Shown here piece by piece: positions 1 to 5,738 of a DNA stretch of 8,154 nt; within the stretch, counting starts at the first letter, position 1, and every line of letters starts with the position of its first letter. The notes below the pieces were generated by a model, which saw nothing but the letters and a program-made list of their open reading frames with translations, was not told where the DNA came from and did not search any database. The position numbers and the translations under genes were made by a program. Source of the DNA: Chloroflexota bacterium (GTDB taxonomy: Bacteria > Chloroflexota > Dehalococcoidia > UBA2979); NCBI GenBank assembly GCA_009843585.1, contig VYDC01000258.1, positions 1,536 to 9,689 of the forward strand, in the 5' to 3' direction.

Positions 1-2
1 GC

Positions 3-653
3 GCCCCGTCCGCGGGCGCCCGCGCTCTCGTCGCGACGATCGTCGTGATCTTCGCCGTGCGCGAGGGCCGCCTGCTGGTCCTCCTCGTCCGGCGCTCCGC
101 GCCACCCGCGAGCGGGAGCTGGGCCCTCCCCGGCGGCCGCTGGGACGGATCCGAGCCGCTGGAGGAGGCGGCGCAGCGCAAGCTCGTCGACGAGACGGGC
201 GCGACCGATCTCTACCTGGAACAGCTCTTCACGACCTCCGGCCTCGATCAGACGCACCCGGCGGCCGTCGCCGTCTGCTACGTGGCGCTGGTGGAGGCGG
301 GAACGGTCAGGCTGCGCAGCGGCGAGACCTGGCGGCCGGCCTGGCACGACGTGGCGGCGCTCCCCGAACTCGCCTTCCGCAACGAGGAGGTGATCGCGCA
401 GGCCGTCTCCCGCATCCGCGCCAAGCTCGAGTACACGAACGTCGCGTACGGGCTGCTCCCCGAGGAGTTCACGCTGCCCGAGCTGCAGGGGACCTACGAG
501 GCGATCGCCGGCCGCGCCCTCGATCGCCGCAACTTCCGCAAGCGGATGCTCGGCGCCGGGATTATCGAGCCGACCGGGGAGCTGCGCCGGAGCGGCGCCC
601 ACCGGCCCGCGCGCCTCTACCGCTTCACCACGCGCGAGCCCGTCTTTCTCTAG
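3..653 (+). CDS. nrtR: NrtR-type transcriptional regulator of NAD metabolism (Nudix-like domain plus winged helix), 5' end outside the window
   Basis: The reading frame is open to the left edge (frame starting at base 3), and the residues before the first internal GTG at 45 already look like the first strand of a Nudix fold (VATIVVIFAV). The real start is therefore very probably upstream and this is a 3' partial gene. A Nudix-like box lies at 135-203: G-x5-E-x7-R is kept, but the following REUxEE reads R-K-L-V-D-E, so one catalytic Glu is Lys. The C-terminal third (about 443-633) has the winged-helix pattern typical of NrtR, with LLPEEFTLPELQ, then YEAI, RRNFRKRML and a closing RPARLYRF. NrtR proteins are DNA-binding repressors that use a degenerate Nudix domain to bind ADP-ribose or related NAD metabolites. 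The next genes are nadA and nadC, which fits that role. A catalytically active Nudix hydrolase is less likely given the altered box and the C-terminal domain. Confidence 0.88.
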   Translation, partial: APSAGARALVATIVVIFAVREGRLLVLLVRRSAPPASGSWALPGGRWDGSEPLEEAAQRKLVDETGATDLYLEQLFTTSGLDQTHPAAVAVCYVALVEAGTVRLRSGETWRPAWHDVAALPELAFRNEEVIAQAVSRIRAKLEYTNVAYGLLPEEFTLPELQGTYEAIAGRALDRRNFRKRMLGAGIIEPTGELRRSGAHRPARLYRFTTREPVFL

Positions 654-684
654 GGGGCGTCCCGTCCCGCATCCGGCGGACGCG

Positions 685-714
685 TTGACCGTCGGAGCGG
701 CCGAGGCGTACTAT
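685..714 (+). promoter_or_regulatory. Predicted sigma70-type promoter of the nadA-nadC operon
   Basis: A TTGACC -35 element (685-690) is followed after 18 bases by TACTAT (709-714). This is the best promoter match in the gap between nrtR and nadA and places transcription start near 721. It also rules out the in-frame TTG at 685 as the nadA start, since that codon lies in the -35 box. The elements are read from sequence; activity is inferred. Confidence 0.6.
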
Positions 715-727
715 CGGTGCCGGCCCC

Positions 728-748
728 TTTGTGTACTCGGTACACGAA
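728..748 (+). promoter_or_regulatory. Palindromic operator, probable NrtR binding site
   Basis: The core at 731-745 is GTGTAC, three bases, GTACAC: a perfect 6+6 inverted repeat. Symmetry extends outward to 728-729 and 747-748, so 8 of 10 base pairs match across 21 bases. It lies about 7-28 bases after the predicted transcription start of nadA, where a bound repressor would block initiation or early elongation. It sits between an nrtR-like gene and its expected targets, so NrtR is the obvious candidate ligand. The assignment to NrtR is inference. Confidence 0.6.
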
Positions 749-783
749 CAGGGGCGGCGGGAGTCCGGGGTGGGGACGGCGAG

Positions 784-1980
784 ATGACGACGATCGAGGC
801 CACGCCGCTGCCGCAGCTGCAGTGCGAGTCCGACGTCGGGATCGAGACCATCCCGCTCGCGAGCGAGGGCGCCTTCGCCGGCTGGCAGACGGACATCCCC
901 GAGCGTTACCGGGGGCTCGGCGGAGCCGAGCTCGTGGAGCGCGTGCGCGCCGCGCGGGCCGCCCTGGGAGCGCGCGCGGTCGTGCTCGGCCACCACTACC
1001 AGCGAGAGGACGTGATCCAGTTCGCCGACCGGCGGGGCGACTCCTTCGACCTCGCGCGCTACGCCGCCTCGCACCCGGAGTCCGAGTACATCGTCTTCTG
1101 CGGCGTGCACTTCATGGCGGAGGCCGCCGACATCCTCTCCGGTCCCCACCAGCAGGTCGTCCTGCCGAACCTGGCCGCCGGCTGCTCGATGGCCGACATG
1201 GCGGCGCAGCCGGACGTGCTCGGCGCCTGGCGCGAGCTCGCGGCCGAGTTCGGCGGCACCGAGGAGATCGTCCCGGTCACGTACATGAACTCCGCAGCGG
1301 CGCTGAAGGCCTTCTGCGGCGAGCACGGGGGCGTGGTCTGCACGTCGTCGAACGCGGCGAGCGTCCTCGCCTGGGCGCTGGAGCGCGGGCGGCGCATCTT
1401 CTTCTTCCCCGACCAGCATCTCGGCCGCAACACCGCGCACGCCATGGGCATACCGGAGCAAGAGATGGCCCTGTGGAACTGGCGGCTTCCTCCGGGGAGC
1501 CGGGGCGGCCTCTCAGGTGACGAGCTCCGGCGCTCGCGGCTCATCCTCTGGGAGGGGCACTGCTCGGTGCACCAGCGCTTCTCCCTGACGCAGGTGGAGC
1601 GCGCCCGCGGGCGACATCCGGACGTGCGCGTGGTCGTCCACCCCGAGTGCCGCGCCGAGGTCGTGCGCGCGGCCGACGCCGTCGGCTCGACGGCGTACAT
1701 CGCGAGGTACGTCCGTGAGGCACCGGCCGGTGCCGTGCTGGCCGTCGGGACCGAGATCAACCTCGTGTCGCGCCTCGCCGGGGAGAACCCGGAGAAGACC
1801 GTCTTCTGCCTCGACCCCGTCGTGTGCCCCTGCAGCACGATGTACCGCGTCCATCCGGCCTACCTCGCCTGGGTGATGGAGGAGCTCGCCGAGGGGCGCG
1901 TCGTGAACAGGATCGAGGTCCCCGAGCGGGAGAAGGAGCACGCGCGCGTCGCGCTCAGGCGGATGCTTCAGCTGGCGTAG
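784..1980 (+). CDS. nadA: Quinolinate synthase NadA (iron-sulfur enzyme of de novo NAD synthesis)
   Basis: NadA condenses iminoaspartate with dihydroxyacetone phosphate to quinolinate in the cytoplasm, using a [4Fe-4S] cluster. The start is ATG 784, with GGGGA at 772-776; upstream in-frame starts fall in the promoter. The protein is 398 residues, the longer NadA class. Visible motifs are VVLGHHYQREDV (66-77), DSFDLAR (86-92), FCGVHFMAEAADIL (105-118), GCSMADMA (133-140), VTYMNSAAALKAF (165-177), CTSSNA (186-191), FFPDQHLGRNTA (207-218), WEGHCSVHQRF (256-266), HPEC (286-289), GTEINLV (322-328) and CPCSTMYRVHP (348-358). By family comparison the cluster ligands should be C106, C260 and one Cys of the CPC pair at 348/350. 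It is the first gene behind the predicted NrtR-controlled promoter and is followed by nadC after a 41-base gap. Confidence 0.96.
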   Translation: MTTIEATPLPQLQCESDVGIETIPLASEGAFAGWQTDIPERYRGLGGAELVERVRAARAALGARAVVLGHHYQREDVIQFADRRGDSFDLARYAASHPESEYIVFCGVHFMAEAADILSGPHQQVVLPNLAAGCSMADMAAQPDVLGAWRELAAEFGGTEEIVPVTYMNSAAALKAFCGEHGGVVCTSSNAASVLAWALERGRRIFFFPDQHLGRNTAHAMGIPEQEMALWNWRLPPGSRGGLSGDELRRSRLILWEGHCSVHQRFSLTQVERARGRHPDVRVVVHPECRAEVVRAADAVGSTAYIARYVREAPAGAVLAVGTEINLVSRLAGENPEKTVFCLDPVVCPCSTMYRVHPAYLAWVMEELAEGRVVNRIEVPEREKEHARVALRRMLQLA

Positions 1981-2010
1981 ACCGCCCGGGGCGCGTCCCC
2001 GCGCGCCGGG

Positions 2011-2016
2011 GGAGGG
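2011..2016 (+). promoter_or_regulatory. Ribosome binding site that fixes the nadC start
   Basis: GGAGGG within a run of G lies five bases before GTG 2022. The same frame is open back into nadA (to about 1824), but that extension overlaps nadA and encodes Arg/Gly/Ala-rich, non-NadC sequence, so the SD decides for 2022. Confidence 0.75.
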
Positions 2017-2021
2017 CGCTG

Positions 2022-2915
2022 GTGGAACGACTCATCCGACCCCTCGATCCTCTCGCCCTGAGCTCCGCGGTCGCGGTCGCCCTCGAGGAGGATCGCGCGC
2101 GGCAGGACGTCACGACGCTGGCGGTGGTGCCGGCCGGTCAGCGCGGGAGCGCCGTCCTCCGCGCGCGCGAGGCGGGCGTGCTCTGCGGGCTCGAGGCGGC
2201 GCGCGAGGCCTTCGCGCAGCTCTCGGGGGAGCTCGCCTTCGTCGCGCTCGCGGGCGAGGGGAGCTCCGTTCAGGCGGGCGACGCGCTCGCGGAGATCTCG
2301 GGCCCGCTCGCGCCGTTGCTCCAGGCGGAGCGCGTCGCGCTCAACTTCGTCCAGCGCCTCTCGGGGATCGCGACCCTGACCCGCCGGCTCGTCGAGCGGG
2401 CCGCCGCCGGGGGCCCGGCGCGCGTGGTCGACACCAGGAAGACGACGCCGGGGCTGCGCGCCCTGGAGCGCTACGCGGTGCGCGTCGGCGGCGCCTTCAA
2501 CCACCGCAACACGCTCGAGGACGGCGTGCTCATCAAGGACAATCACCTGCGGGCGGGCGAGGCCCGCGGGGCGAGCATCGCCGAGCTGGTTCGCGAGGCG
2601 CGCGGGGCGGTGGCCCACACGCTGCGCGTGGAGGTCGAGGTCACCGACGAGGAGGGCGCGCGCTCCGCCGCCGCCGCCGGCGCCGACGTGATCCTCCTCG
2701 ACAACATGAGCCCCCGGGAGATGCGCGAGATCGTCGAGCGCGCCGGAGACGGGCGCGTCCTGTTCGAGGCCTCCGGCGGCATCACGCTGGAGACGGTGGG
2801 TGCGGTGGCGGCGTCGGGGGTCGACCTGATCTCCTCGGGAGCCCTCACCCACTCCGCGCCCGCGCTCGACGTGGCGCTCGACGTCGCGCCGGGCCCGGGG
2901 ACCGGCTCACCGTGA
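2022..2915 (+). CDS. nadC: Nicotinate-nucleotide pyrophosphorylase (carboxylating), quinolinate phosphoribosyltransferase NadC
   Basis: NadC transfers phosphoribose from PRPP to quinolinate with loss of CO2, giving nicotinate mononucleotide. It thus uses the product of the upstream NadA. From GTG 2022 the protein has 297 residues, a normal family length. The N-terminal domain carries EDRARQDVTT (23-32). The barrel domain holds ERVALNFVQRLSGIAT (103-118), DTRKTTPGLR (137-146), GGAFNHR (156-162), IKDNHL (171-176), EVEV (204-207), LLDNM (225-229), EASGGI (249-254) and GALTHS (273-278), so the basic substrate-binding residues and the acidic residues of the active site are all present. The order nadA-nadC without nadB means L-aspartate oxidase, or an aspartate dehydrogenase substitute, must be encoded elsewhere. 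Only 18 bases separate it from the next gene, so co-transcription is likely. Confidence 0.97.
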   Translation: MERLIRPLDPLALSSAVAVALEEDRARQDVTTLAVVPAGQRGSAVLRAREAGVLCGLEAAREAFAQLSGELAFVALAGEGSSVQAGDALAEISGPLAPLLQAERVALNFVQRLSGIATLTRRLVERAAAGGPARVVDTRKTTPGLRALERYAVRVGGAFNHRNTLEDGVLIKDNHLRAGEARGASIAELVREARGAVAHTLRVEVEVTDEEGARSAAAAGADVILLDNMSPREMREIVERAGDGRVLFEASGGITLETVGAVAASGVDLISSGALTHSAPALDVALDVAPGPGTGSP

Positions 2916-2933
2916 GCGGGGCGGGGAGCGACC

Positions 2934-3497
2934 GTGCACCAGATCGTGCTGATTAGCGGGCCGCCGCACCCCGGCCGGTCGGCGGTCGCCCGGGCGCTCT
3001 GCGAGCGTTTCGATCGCATGCTCCACGTCGACGTCGACGCGCTCAGGAGCTGGGTCCGGGCGGGGTACCGCGGCCCGTGGGCCCCGGACGAGCAGGCCCG
3101 CGAGCAGCGACTGCTCGCCGTCAGGAACGCCTCCGCCATCGCGCGCGAGTGCTCGGCGCTCCGCTATGCCTGCGTCATAGACGACACCGCCCTCGCCGCG
3201 GACCTTCAGGCCTACGGCGCGGCGCTCGCCGGGGCGGGGGCGCCCGTGCACGTCGTCACCCTCCTCGCGGCACGGGACGCGGCGCCCCGGCCCGCCTCAG
3301 GCCGGGATCCGGCGGAGGGCGGAGCCATCGAGAGCCTGGGCGAGAGCTTCGCCCGGGAGGCGGCGTCGGGGCTCCTTCCCGGCGTCGTGCTCGACACCTC
3401 GCGCGATCCGGGACCGCACTACACGGCCGATCGCGTGCAGGATGCCGTCGCCTCCGGGGAGGCGCTCGTGGCCTGGGAGTCGTCCGCACGCGAGTGA
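2934..3497 (+). CDS. Small P-loop NTPase / kinase-like protein of unknown function in the NAD operon
   Basis: GTG 2934 has GGGGAG at 2923-2928 five bases upstream; the product has 187 residues. A Walker A-like loop sits at residues 9-16 as G-P-P-H-P-G-R-S, with Arg15 where P-loop enzymes have Lys. HVDVDALR (31-38) resembles the substrate-binding strand of AAA_33, zeta-toxin and chloramphenicol phosphotransferase-like kinases. VIDD (81-84) could be a Walker B or catalytic acidic pair. The C-terminal VVLDTSRDP and TADRVQDAV (151-172) match the closing strand and helix of the same kinases. The usual Arg-rich lid is replaced by a Pro/Gly/Ala-rich stretch (115-130). I do not recognise a specific family. 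Its place 18 bases after nadC behind an NrtR-like operator suggests a link to NAD or nucleotide metabolism, but the substrate is unknown. No signal peptide or membrane segment is visible. Confidence 0.75.
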   Translation: MHQIVLISGPPHPGRSAVARALCERFDRMLHVDVDALRSWVRAGYRGPWAPDEQAREQRLLAVRNASAIARECSALRYACVIDDTALAADLQAYGAALAGAGAPVHVVTLLAARDAAPRPASGRDPAEGGAIESLGESFAREAASGLLPGVVLDTSRDPGPHYTADRVQDAVASGEALVAWESSARE

Positions 3498-3519
3498 TGC
3501 TCCCGGAGCTCGCCTGAGC

Positions 3520-3549
3520 CGGCCCCGCGCCTCATCGACCGCGGGGCCG
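3520..3549. terminator. Strong hairpin between convergent genes, candidate bidirectional terminator
   Basis: A perfect 10-bp inverted repeat (CGGCCCCGCG at 3520-3529 and its complement at 3540-3549) encloses a 10-base loop. It lies in the 72-base gap where the nadA-nadC operon meets the fmdB-dtd operon. Neither strand shows a T-tract after the stem, so it is not a textbook intrinsic terminator. It may instead stabilise 3' ends or help Rho-dependent ending. Confidence 0.5.
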
Positions 3550-3569
3550 CGGGTCGAGCGTCTGAAACC

Positions 3570-4055
3570 TCAGGCCTTCCCGTCCGGCCGGCGCACCGAC
3601 CGCGCCGAGTCGAGCCAGAGCGTGACCGGCCCGGCGTTCTCGCTCTCCACGAGCATCCGCGCGCCGAATCTCCCCGTCGCCACCTCGATCCCCCCCTCGC
3701 GCAGGGAGCGCAGGACGGCCTCGTAGAGCGGCACCGCACGCTCGGGAGGCGCCGCCCGGACGAAGGAGGGCCGACGCCCCTTGCCGATGTCGGCGAGCAG
3801 CGTGAACTGCGAGATGACGAGCGCGGACGCCGGCTCGCCGGCTCGACGCCGGTCGGCGAGCGAGCGGTCGAGCCGGCCGTCGTCGCCCTCGAAGAGCCGG
3901 AGTTCGGCGAGCTTGCGCGCCACCCAGGCCGCGTCGCGCTCGGTGTCGTCGTCGGCGACCCCGAGGTAGACCAGGAGTCCGGGGCCGATCCGGCCCACCT
4001 CGTCGTCCGCGACGCGGACGGCCGCGGTGCGCACCCGCTGGACGACCGCGCGCAC
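3570..4055 (-). CDS. dtd: D-aminoacyl-tRNA deacylase (DTD)
   Basis: DTD hydrolyses D-amino acids (and misattached glycine) from tRNA and so keeps translation chirally clean. From GTG at 4055 the product has 161 residues, slightly longer than the usual 145-150. The start is set by the typical N-terminus (MRAVVQRV) and by GGGAGGG at 4064-4070, eight bases upstream; the frame extends further to 4178 but into fmdB and with low-complexity sequence. Both signature motifs are intact: SQFTLLAD (82-89) followed by KGRRPSF (92-98), and NAGPVT (140-145), which carries the Gly-cisPro pair at 142-143 used for chiral proofreading across the dimer. FGARM (130-134) stands where FGADM is common. Extra length sits in a Arg/Ala-rich loop at about 68-77 and in a basic tail. 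It lies 61 bases downstream of the fmdB-like gene, probably in one operon. Confidence 0.95.
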   Translation of the reverse strand: MRAVVQRVRTAAVRVADDEVGRIGPGLLVYLGVADDDTERDAAWVARKLAELRLFEGDDGRLDRSLADRRRAGEPASALVISQFTLLADIGKGRRPSFVRAAPPERAVPLYEAVLRSLREGGIEVATGRFGARMLVESENAGPVTLWLDSARSVRRPDGKA

Positions 4056-4063
4056 TAGCCGCG

Positions 4064-4070
4064 CCCTCCC
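4064..4070 (-). promoter_or_regulatory. Ribosome binding site of dtd
   Basis: On the minus strand GGGAGGG lies eight bases before GTG 4055. It supports the short, family-typical start over the open upstream frame. Confidence 0.7.
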
Positions 4071-4116
4071 GCGGGCCGGCGCGGAAGCACGAGCGGTGCA
4101 GAATCGGGCGGGTCGA

Positions 4117-4524
4117 TCAGCTGGTCGACGAGCGGCGCCGCCGCTGGCCGCCGCTCCGGCGCCGGCGGGGCGGGCCATCCTGGCCCGATGCGCTCTCCGC
4201 GGCCTCCCGCGGCTTCGAGCCGCGAACGATGCCGGCGGTCGATGCGTCCGAGTCGCCGTGCTTCGTCTCGTCCTGCTTGGGCCAGTCGCCCTCCGGGGGA
4301 TCGCCGCTGCGCCCCGAGGACTCCGGGTCCTTCTCGGGCTTGCGGTAGTTCTTGCGAGTGTCGGTGGTGTAGAAGCCCATGCCCCGGTAGCGGAAGAGCG
4401 GCGGGTTGAAGCCTCGTCTGGCCGTCCTGTCGCAGCGGGTGCACGGCTGCTCGAGCGACGACCCGAACGGGAGCTCCAGCTCGAAGCGGTGTCCCGCCTC
4501 GCAGGCGAAGTCGTAGCGTGGCAC
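4117..4524 (-). CDS. FmdB-family zinc-ribbon protein with a charged C-terminal tail
   Basis: The first 60 residues match FmdB-type putative regulatory zinc ribbons: PRYDFACEAGHRFELELPF, then CTRC and a following GFNPPLFRYRGMGFYTTDTRKNY, where the GxGFY.TD motif is characteristic. GTG 4524 is chosen because the domain begins directly there and GGAGGAGG lies at 4529-4536. Product length is 135 residues. The usual first CxxC is reduced: C8 is followed by E-A-G-H, so likely metal ligands are C8, H12, C28 and C31. Residues 61-135 look disordered, first rich in Pro, Glu and Asp, then ending in a strongly basic Arg-rich tail (119-131) that could bind nucleic acid. The family's biochemical role is not well established. 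It is upstream of dtd and divergent from rpsB, a translation-related neighbourhood. The domain call is firm, the function unknown. Confidence 0.85.
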   Translation of the reverse strand: MPRYDFACEAGHRFELELPFGSSLEQPCTRCDRTARRGFNPPLFRYRGMGFYTTDTRKNYRKPEKDPESSGRSGDPPEGDWPKQDETKHGDSDASTAGIVRGSKPREAAESASGQDGPPRRRRSGGQRRRRSSTS

Positions 4525-4528
4525 CTGG

Positions 4529-4536
4529 CCTCCTCC
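4529..4536 (-). promoter_or_regulatory. Ribosome binding site of the FmdB-like gene
   Basis: GGAGGAGG on the minus strand lies four bases before GTG 4524, which rejects the longer frame beginning at 4590. Confidence 0.75.
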
Positions 4537-4616
4537 CCCGGGAGCGCTCGTTGACGGGGTGGGTCCGCCGCGGCGGGTGCGGCCCGTCATCGACGCCCAT
4601 CGAAAGGTGGCCGTTC

Positions 4617-4645
4617 AGTCTACGGGGAGGTCCTGAACCGGACAA
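4617..4645 (-). promoter_or_regulatory. Candidate promoter of the fmdB-dtd operon
   Basis: On the minus strand TTGTCC (4645-4640) is separated by 17 bases from TAGACT (4622-4617), four of six matches in each hexamer. Start would be near 4610, leaving a leader of about 85 bases before GTG 4524. This is the best match on this strand in the divergent region but it is weak. Confidence 0.35.
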
Positions 4646-4675
4646 CGAGCAGGCGCGCACCCCCTGTGGCCCGGC

Positions 4676-4705
4676 TGGCCGCTTCACGAGCGCGGCCCCT
4701 ATACT
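4676..4705 (+). promoter_or_regulatory. Candidate promoter of rpsB-tsf
   Basis: TATACT at 4700-4705 matches five of six bases of a -10 box in an otherwise GC-saturated region. The -35 is poor: TGGCCG at 4676-4681 with an 18-base spacer is the closest. Start near 4712 would give a leader of about 170 bases, typical of a regulated ribosomal protein gene. Confidence 0.45.
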
Positions 4706-4750
4706 GGCGGCGAAGCTGCGGGAGCGCGTCCGGCGCACCGCACCGTCGCT

Positions 4751-4777
4751 GGCGGACGGCCCCGGTGCCCGTCCGCC
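4751..4777 (+). promoter_or_regulatory. Hairpin in the rpsB leader (distal)
   Basis: GGCGGACGG (4751-4759) and its exact complement (4769-4777) form a 9-bp stem with a 9-base loop, inside the predicted rpsB leader. No T-tract follows, so it is more likely a structured leader element than an attenuator terminator. Confidence 0.45.
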
Positions 4778-4823
4778 GACACCGAGCGCGGCGAACGGCA
4801 CGAGGACTGGTGAGCGCCGCAGG

Positions 4824-4867
4824 TCGGCGCCGGGGCCCCGCGCGGCCCCGGCTGCGGGCGGCGCCGA
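4824..4867 (+). promoter_or_regulatory. Hairpin just upstream of the rpsB ribosome binding site
   Basis: GCCGGGGCC (4829-4837) pairs exactly with 4844-4852 around a 6-base loop. An outer TCGGC (4824-4828) can pair with GCCGA (4863-4867), leaving a one-sided bulge. The structure ends five bases before the SD at 4872, so it could affect ribosome access, for example in S2 autoregulation. That role is inferred. Confidence 0.45.
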
Positions 4868-4871
4868 AGGC

Positions 4872-4877
4872 GGAGGT
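4872..4877 (+). promoter_or_regulatory. Ribosome binding site of rpsB
   Basis: GGAGGT lies three bases before GTG 4881, with the GGAGG core four bases away. It favours GTG 4881 over the in-frame ATG at 4893. Confidence 0.7.
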
Positions 4878-4880
4878 AGC

Positions 4881-5666
4881 GTGGCCACGACGATGCGAGA
4901 GATGCTCGAGGCGGGCGTCCACTTCGGACATCAGACGCGCCGCTGGAACCCGCGCATGCGGCCGTTCATCTTCACCGAGCGAAACGGCATCCACATCCTC
5001 GATCTCTCCCAGACCGTCCGCCGCCTCGAGGATGCGCTGACGCAGGTCCGCGAGTCGGTCTCGGCCGGCGATTCCGTGCTCTTCGTCGGGACGAAGAAGC
5101 AGTCCCGCGAGATCGTGCGCCGCGAGGCCGAGCGCTGCGGCATGCCCTTCGTCAACACGCGGTGGCTGGGAGGGACGCTCACGAACTTCCAGACGATCGC
5201 CCGGCGCATCGAGCGCCTCAAGGAACTCGACGAGCGCGCGGAGACGGAGGCCGACCTGGCGCTGCCGAAGAAGCAGCGGCTCCGGCTCGAGAAGGAGCGC
5301 GCACGCATGGAGCGGGCCTTCGGAGGCCTGCGCCGGCTCGCACGGCCGCCCGGGATCGTCTTCGTCGTCGACCCGACGATGGAGGAGATCGCCGTCAAGG
5401 AGGCGAACCGGGTCAGGATCCCGGTCGTCGCGATGTGCGACACCAACGCCGATCCCGACATCGTCGACTTCCCGGTTCCCTCCAACGACGACGCGATCCG
5501 CGCGATCCAGCTGATCACGGGCCGGGTCGCCGACGCCGTGCTGGAGGGACGCGCCTACAGCGACGCGGAGGAGGAGCTCGCCGCGCAGCAGCGGGCGGCG
5601 GCTGCCGCGGGGTCCCGGGAGCAGCCGGGAGCCGCTCCGTCCGAGGCCGCACCACCGGCAGGCTAG
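4881..5666 (+). CDS. rpsB: 30S ribosomal protein S2
   Basis: S2 binds the 30S head-body junction late in assembly and is needed for S1 docking where S1 is present. The 261-residue product has the full family pattern: MREMLEAGVHFGHQTRRWNP (5-24), FIFTERNGIHILDL (29-42), VLFVGTKKQSREIV (66-79), VNTRWLGGTLTNF (91-103), the helical coiled-coil insertion (about 105-150) rich in Arg, Glu and Lys, GIVFVVDPTME (158-168), EANRVRIPVVAMCDTNADP (174-192), VPSNDDAIRAIQLI (199-212). Residues 232-261 form an Ala/Pro-rich tail not conserved in the family. Earlier in-frame starts (frame open from about 4518) would add non-homologous low-complexity sequence. It is followed by tsf, its usual partner, and preceded by a structured leader that may serve autoregulation. 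Confidence 0.97.
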   Translation: MATTMREMLEAGVHFGHQTRRWNPRMRPFIFTERNGIHILDLSQTVRRLEDALTQVRESVSAGDSVLFVGTKKQSREIVRREAERCGMPFVNTRWLGGTLTNFQTIARRIERLKELDERAETEADLALPKKQRLRLEKERARMERAFGGLRRLARPPGIVFVVDPTMEEIAVKEANRVRIPVVAMCDTNADPDIVDFPVPSNDDAIRAIQLITGRVADAVLEGRAYSDAEEELAAQQRAAAAAGSREQPGAAPSEAAPPAG

Positions 5667-5704
5667 CCCCAGACCGCGCGGCGGGGCGGGGTCCATCGGC
5701 GTGA

Positions 5705-5719
5705 CGGGCGGGACGCCCG
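5705..5719 (+). repeat. Short hairpin in the rpsB-tsf gap
   Basis: CGGGCG (5705-5710) and CGCCCG (5714-5719) form a perfect 6-bp stem with a GGA loop, eight bases before the tsf SD. There is no T-tract. It may be a processing or pause site that uncouples tsf from rpsB levels. Confidence 0.35.
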
Positions 5720-5738
5720 GCTGTGCGAGGAGCGGCGA

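Larger units (their letters stand above)
4525..4880. other. Divergent intergenic region between the fmdB-like gene and rpsB
   Basis: This 356-base stretch holds no gene I can support; open frames across it are low-complexity and continue as shadows of the neighbours. It contains candidate promoters in both directions (minus 4617-4645, plus 4676-4705) and, toward rpsB, a leader with two strong hairpins (4751-4777 and 4824-4867). Confidence 0.7.

Noticed and set aside
431..440. GTACACGAAC inside nrtR, identical to the right half-site and flank of the operator (740-749)
   Set aside because: It codes E-Y-T-N within the conserved linker of the protein and has no left half-site; most likely coincidence.
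657..683. GCGTCC...GGACGC inverted repeat after the nrtR stop
   Set aside because: Only 6 bp with a 15-base loop and no T-tract; too weak to call a terminator, and it abuts the -35 box of nadA.
717..1520. 267-codon frame overlapping nadA in another plus-strand frame
   Set aside because: Arg/Gly/Pro/His-rich shadow; the alternative frame encodes an unmistakable NadA.
4027..4554. 175-codon plus-strand frame over the fmdB-dtd junction
   Set aside because: It is antisense to the FmdB zinc ribbon and the dtd start, and has low-complexity Ala/Arg/Leu content with no SD or motif.
4551..4556. TTGACG as a -35 box for rpsB on the plus strand
   Set aside because: No AT-containing -10 at an acceptable distance; the following bases are all G/C.
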